A DNA stretch of 5,559 bases from Rubrobacter sp. (GTDB lineage Bacteria; Actinomycetota; Rubrobacteria; Rubrobacterales; Rubrobacteraceae): assembly GCA_020253895.1 (NCBI GenBank), contig JADDKG010000032.1:1-5559 (forward strand), read 5' to 3'. Below, one piece after another: positions 5,127 through 5,559 of the stretch. A program made the translations under genes and the position numbers. The notes beneath the pieces are model-generated. The model did no database searches and was not told where the DNA came from. It saw only the letters and a list, made by a program, of their open reading frames with translations. Position 1 is the stretch's first letter, and each line of letters opens with the position of its first letter.

Positions 5127-5210
5127 GTGATTGACGTGATCTACGTCGTCGTAACAGTCGTCTGCTTCGGGGGCTTCGCGATCTACGCGATGATCCTGGA
5201 CCGTCTGTAA
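5127..5210 (+). CDS. KdpF-like membrane microprotein between kdpB and kdpA
   Basis: This is a 27-residue peptide from GTG 5127 to TAA 5210. A hydrophobic helix fills about residues 4-23 (VIYVVVTVVCFGGFAIYAMI), followed by the charged end LDRL. AGAAAGGA (5112-5119) gives a well-spaced ribosome binding site. The gene sits 17 bases after kdpB, and kdpA follows nine bases later. It therefore occupies the spot directly before kdpA where kdpF stands in the canonical operon, yet a separate kdpF lies before kdpB. I recall comparable unnamed peptides ending in a (C/D)-(E/R)-R-L motif next to kdp genes in other bacteria, but have not checked this. It may be a second KdpF-type subunit or an assembly factor. 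An acidic N-terminus and basic C-terminal arginine are visible; no other motif is. Confidence 0.72.
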   Translation: MIDVIYVVVTVVCFGGFAIYAMILDRL

Positions 5211-5219
5211 GGAGGGCGC

Positions 5220-5559
5220 ATGCCTTTGTTTTTGAACATACTCGCGGACGTGGCGATCCTGCTGGCGCTGATCCCGCTGGTGGTCCTGTTCGGGACCTAC
5301 CTCGCCCGCTACGTCTTCTCCGGCGAGCGCCACTTCTGGTTCGAGCGCTTCACCTACCGGATCTTCGGGATAGACCCGAACGAGGAGATGGGCTGGAAGC
5401 GTTACGCCCTCGCTCTGGTGCTCTCGAACGCGGCGTTCATGCTGCTGGGGTATCTGCTTCTGAGGATGCAGAGCTTCCTGCCCTTGAACCCGCTGGGGCT
5501 GCCGCCGCAACCACCCGAGCTGGCGTTCAACACCGCCGCCTCGTTCGTCACCAACACCA
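5220..5559 (+). CDS. kdpA: KdpA, K+-channel subunit of the Kdp pump, N-terminal part (runs off right edge)
   Basis: KdpA is the K+-binding, channel-like subunit of KdpFABC, related to the Trk/Ktr/HKT superfamily. The first 113 codons are present. A membrane span is at about 7-30. The cytoplasmic/periplasmic loop follows with the family sequence FERFTYRIFGIDPNEEMGWKRYA at 41-63. A second span is at about 62-81, then FLPLNP at 86-91 and the first pore loop, AFNTAASFVTNT at 102-113. The window ends within the first selectivity filter (the E. coli equivalent reads TNTNWQ). ATG 5220 follows AAGGAGGG (5209-5216), which overlaps the microprotein stop codon, indicating coupled translation. kdpC, and possibly kdpDE, would be expected to the right of the window. 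Confidence 0.97.
   Translation, partial: MPLFLNILADVAILLALIPLVVLFGTYLARYVFSGERHFWFERFTYRIFGIDPNEEMGWKRYALALVLSNAAFMLLGYLLLRMQSFLPLNPLGLPPQPPELAFNTAASFVTNT

Noticed and set aside
1..5559. CRISPR array, insertion sequence or prophage element
   Set aside because: No regularly spaced direct repeats, transposase or phage-like genes, terminal inverted repeats or target duplications are visible.

Overview
The window is high-GC bacterial DNA. It carries Shine-Dalgarno-led genes, many GTG starts and a ydaO-type (cyclic di-AMP) riboswitch. Protein resemblances and this riboswitch class suggest a deep-branching high-GC Gram-positive such as Rubrobacter or a relative. That placement is inference and was not searched.

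Minus-strand half (1-1398): a CorA-type Mg2+/Co2+ channel gene runs off the left edge (start codon at 334). Upstream of it is undecaprenyl-diphosphate phosphatase, uppP (574-1398), on the same strand. The 240-base gap between them has a plausible promoter, a 19-codon upstream ORF with a perfect Shine-Dalgarno sequence, and a long hairpin whose 5' arm lies inside that ORF. This resembles a leader-peptide control element for corA.

Divergent gap (1399-1831): no coding gene is seen. It holds several GC-rich inverted repeats and, at its right end, the kdp promoter.

Plus-strand half (1832-5559): a strong sigma-A type promoter (TTGACA, 18 bp, TATATT) is followed by a well-formed ydaO/yuaA riboswitch (about 1886-2033) and then a long structured leader. 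Next come a DUF2294/MpsC-family gene (2264-2650), an overlapping gene for a 95-residue protein of unknown function with an OB-fold-like pattern (2634-2921), kdpF (2953-3045), kdpB (3046-5109), a second single-span microprotein gene (5127-5210), and the start of kdpA (5220 to the window end). The genes are tightly spaced or overlapping and read as one operon.

How it fits together: the operon encodes the high-affinity Kdp K+ pump. In known systems c-di-AMP signals K+ sufficiency, and ydaO-class switches turn K+ uptake genes off when it binds. The two genes just before kdpF would come under the same control, which makes them candidate accessory or ion-homeostasis proteins. The gene order F-B-x-A differs from the textbook kdpFABC. 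The neighbouring corA on the other strand means the locus handles both K+ and Mg2+.
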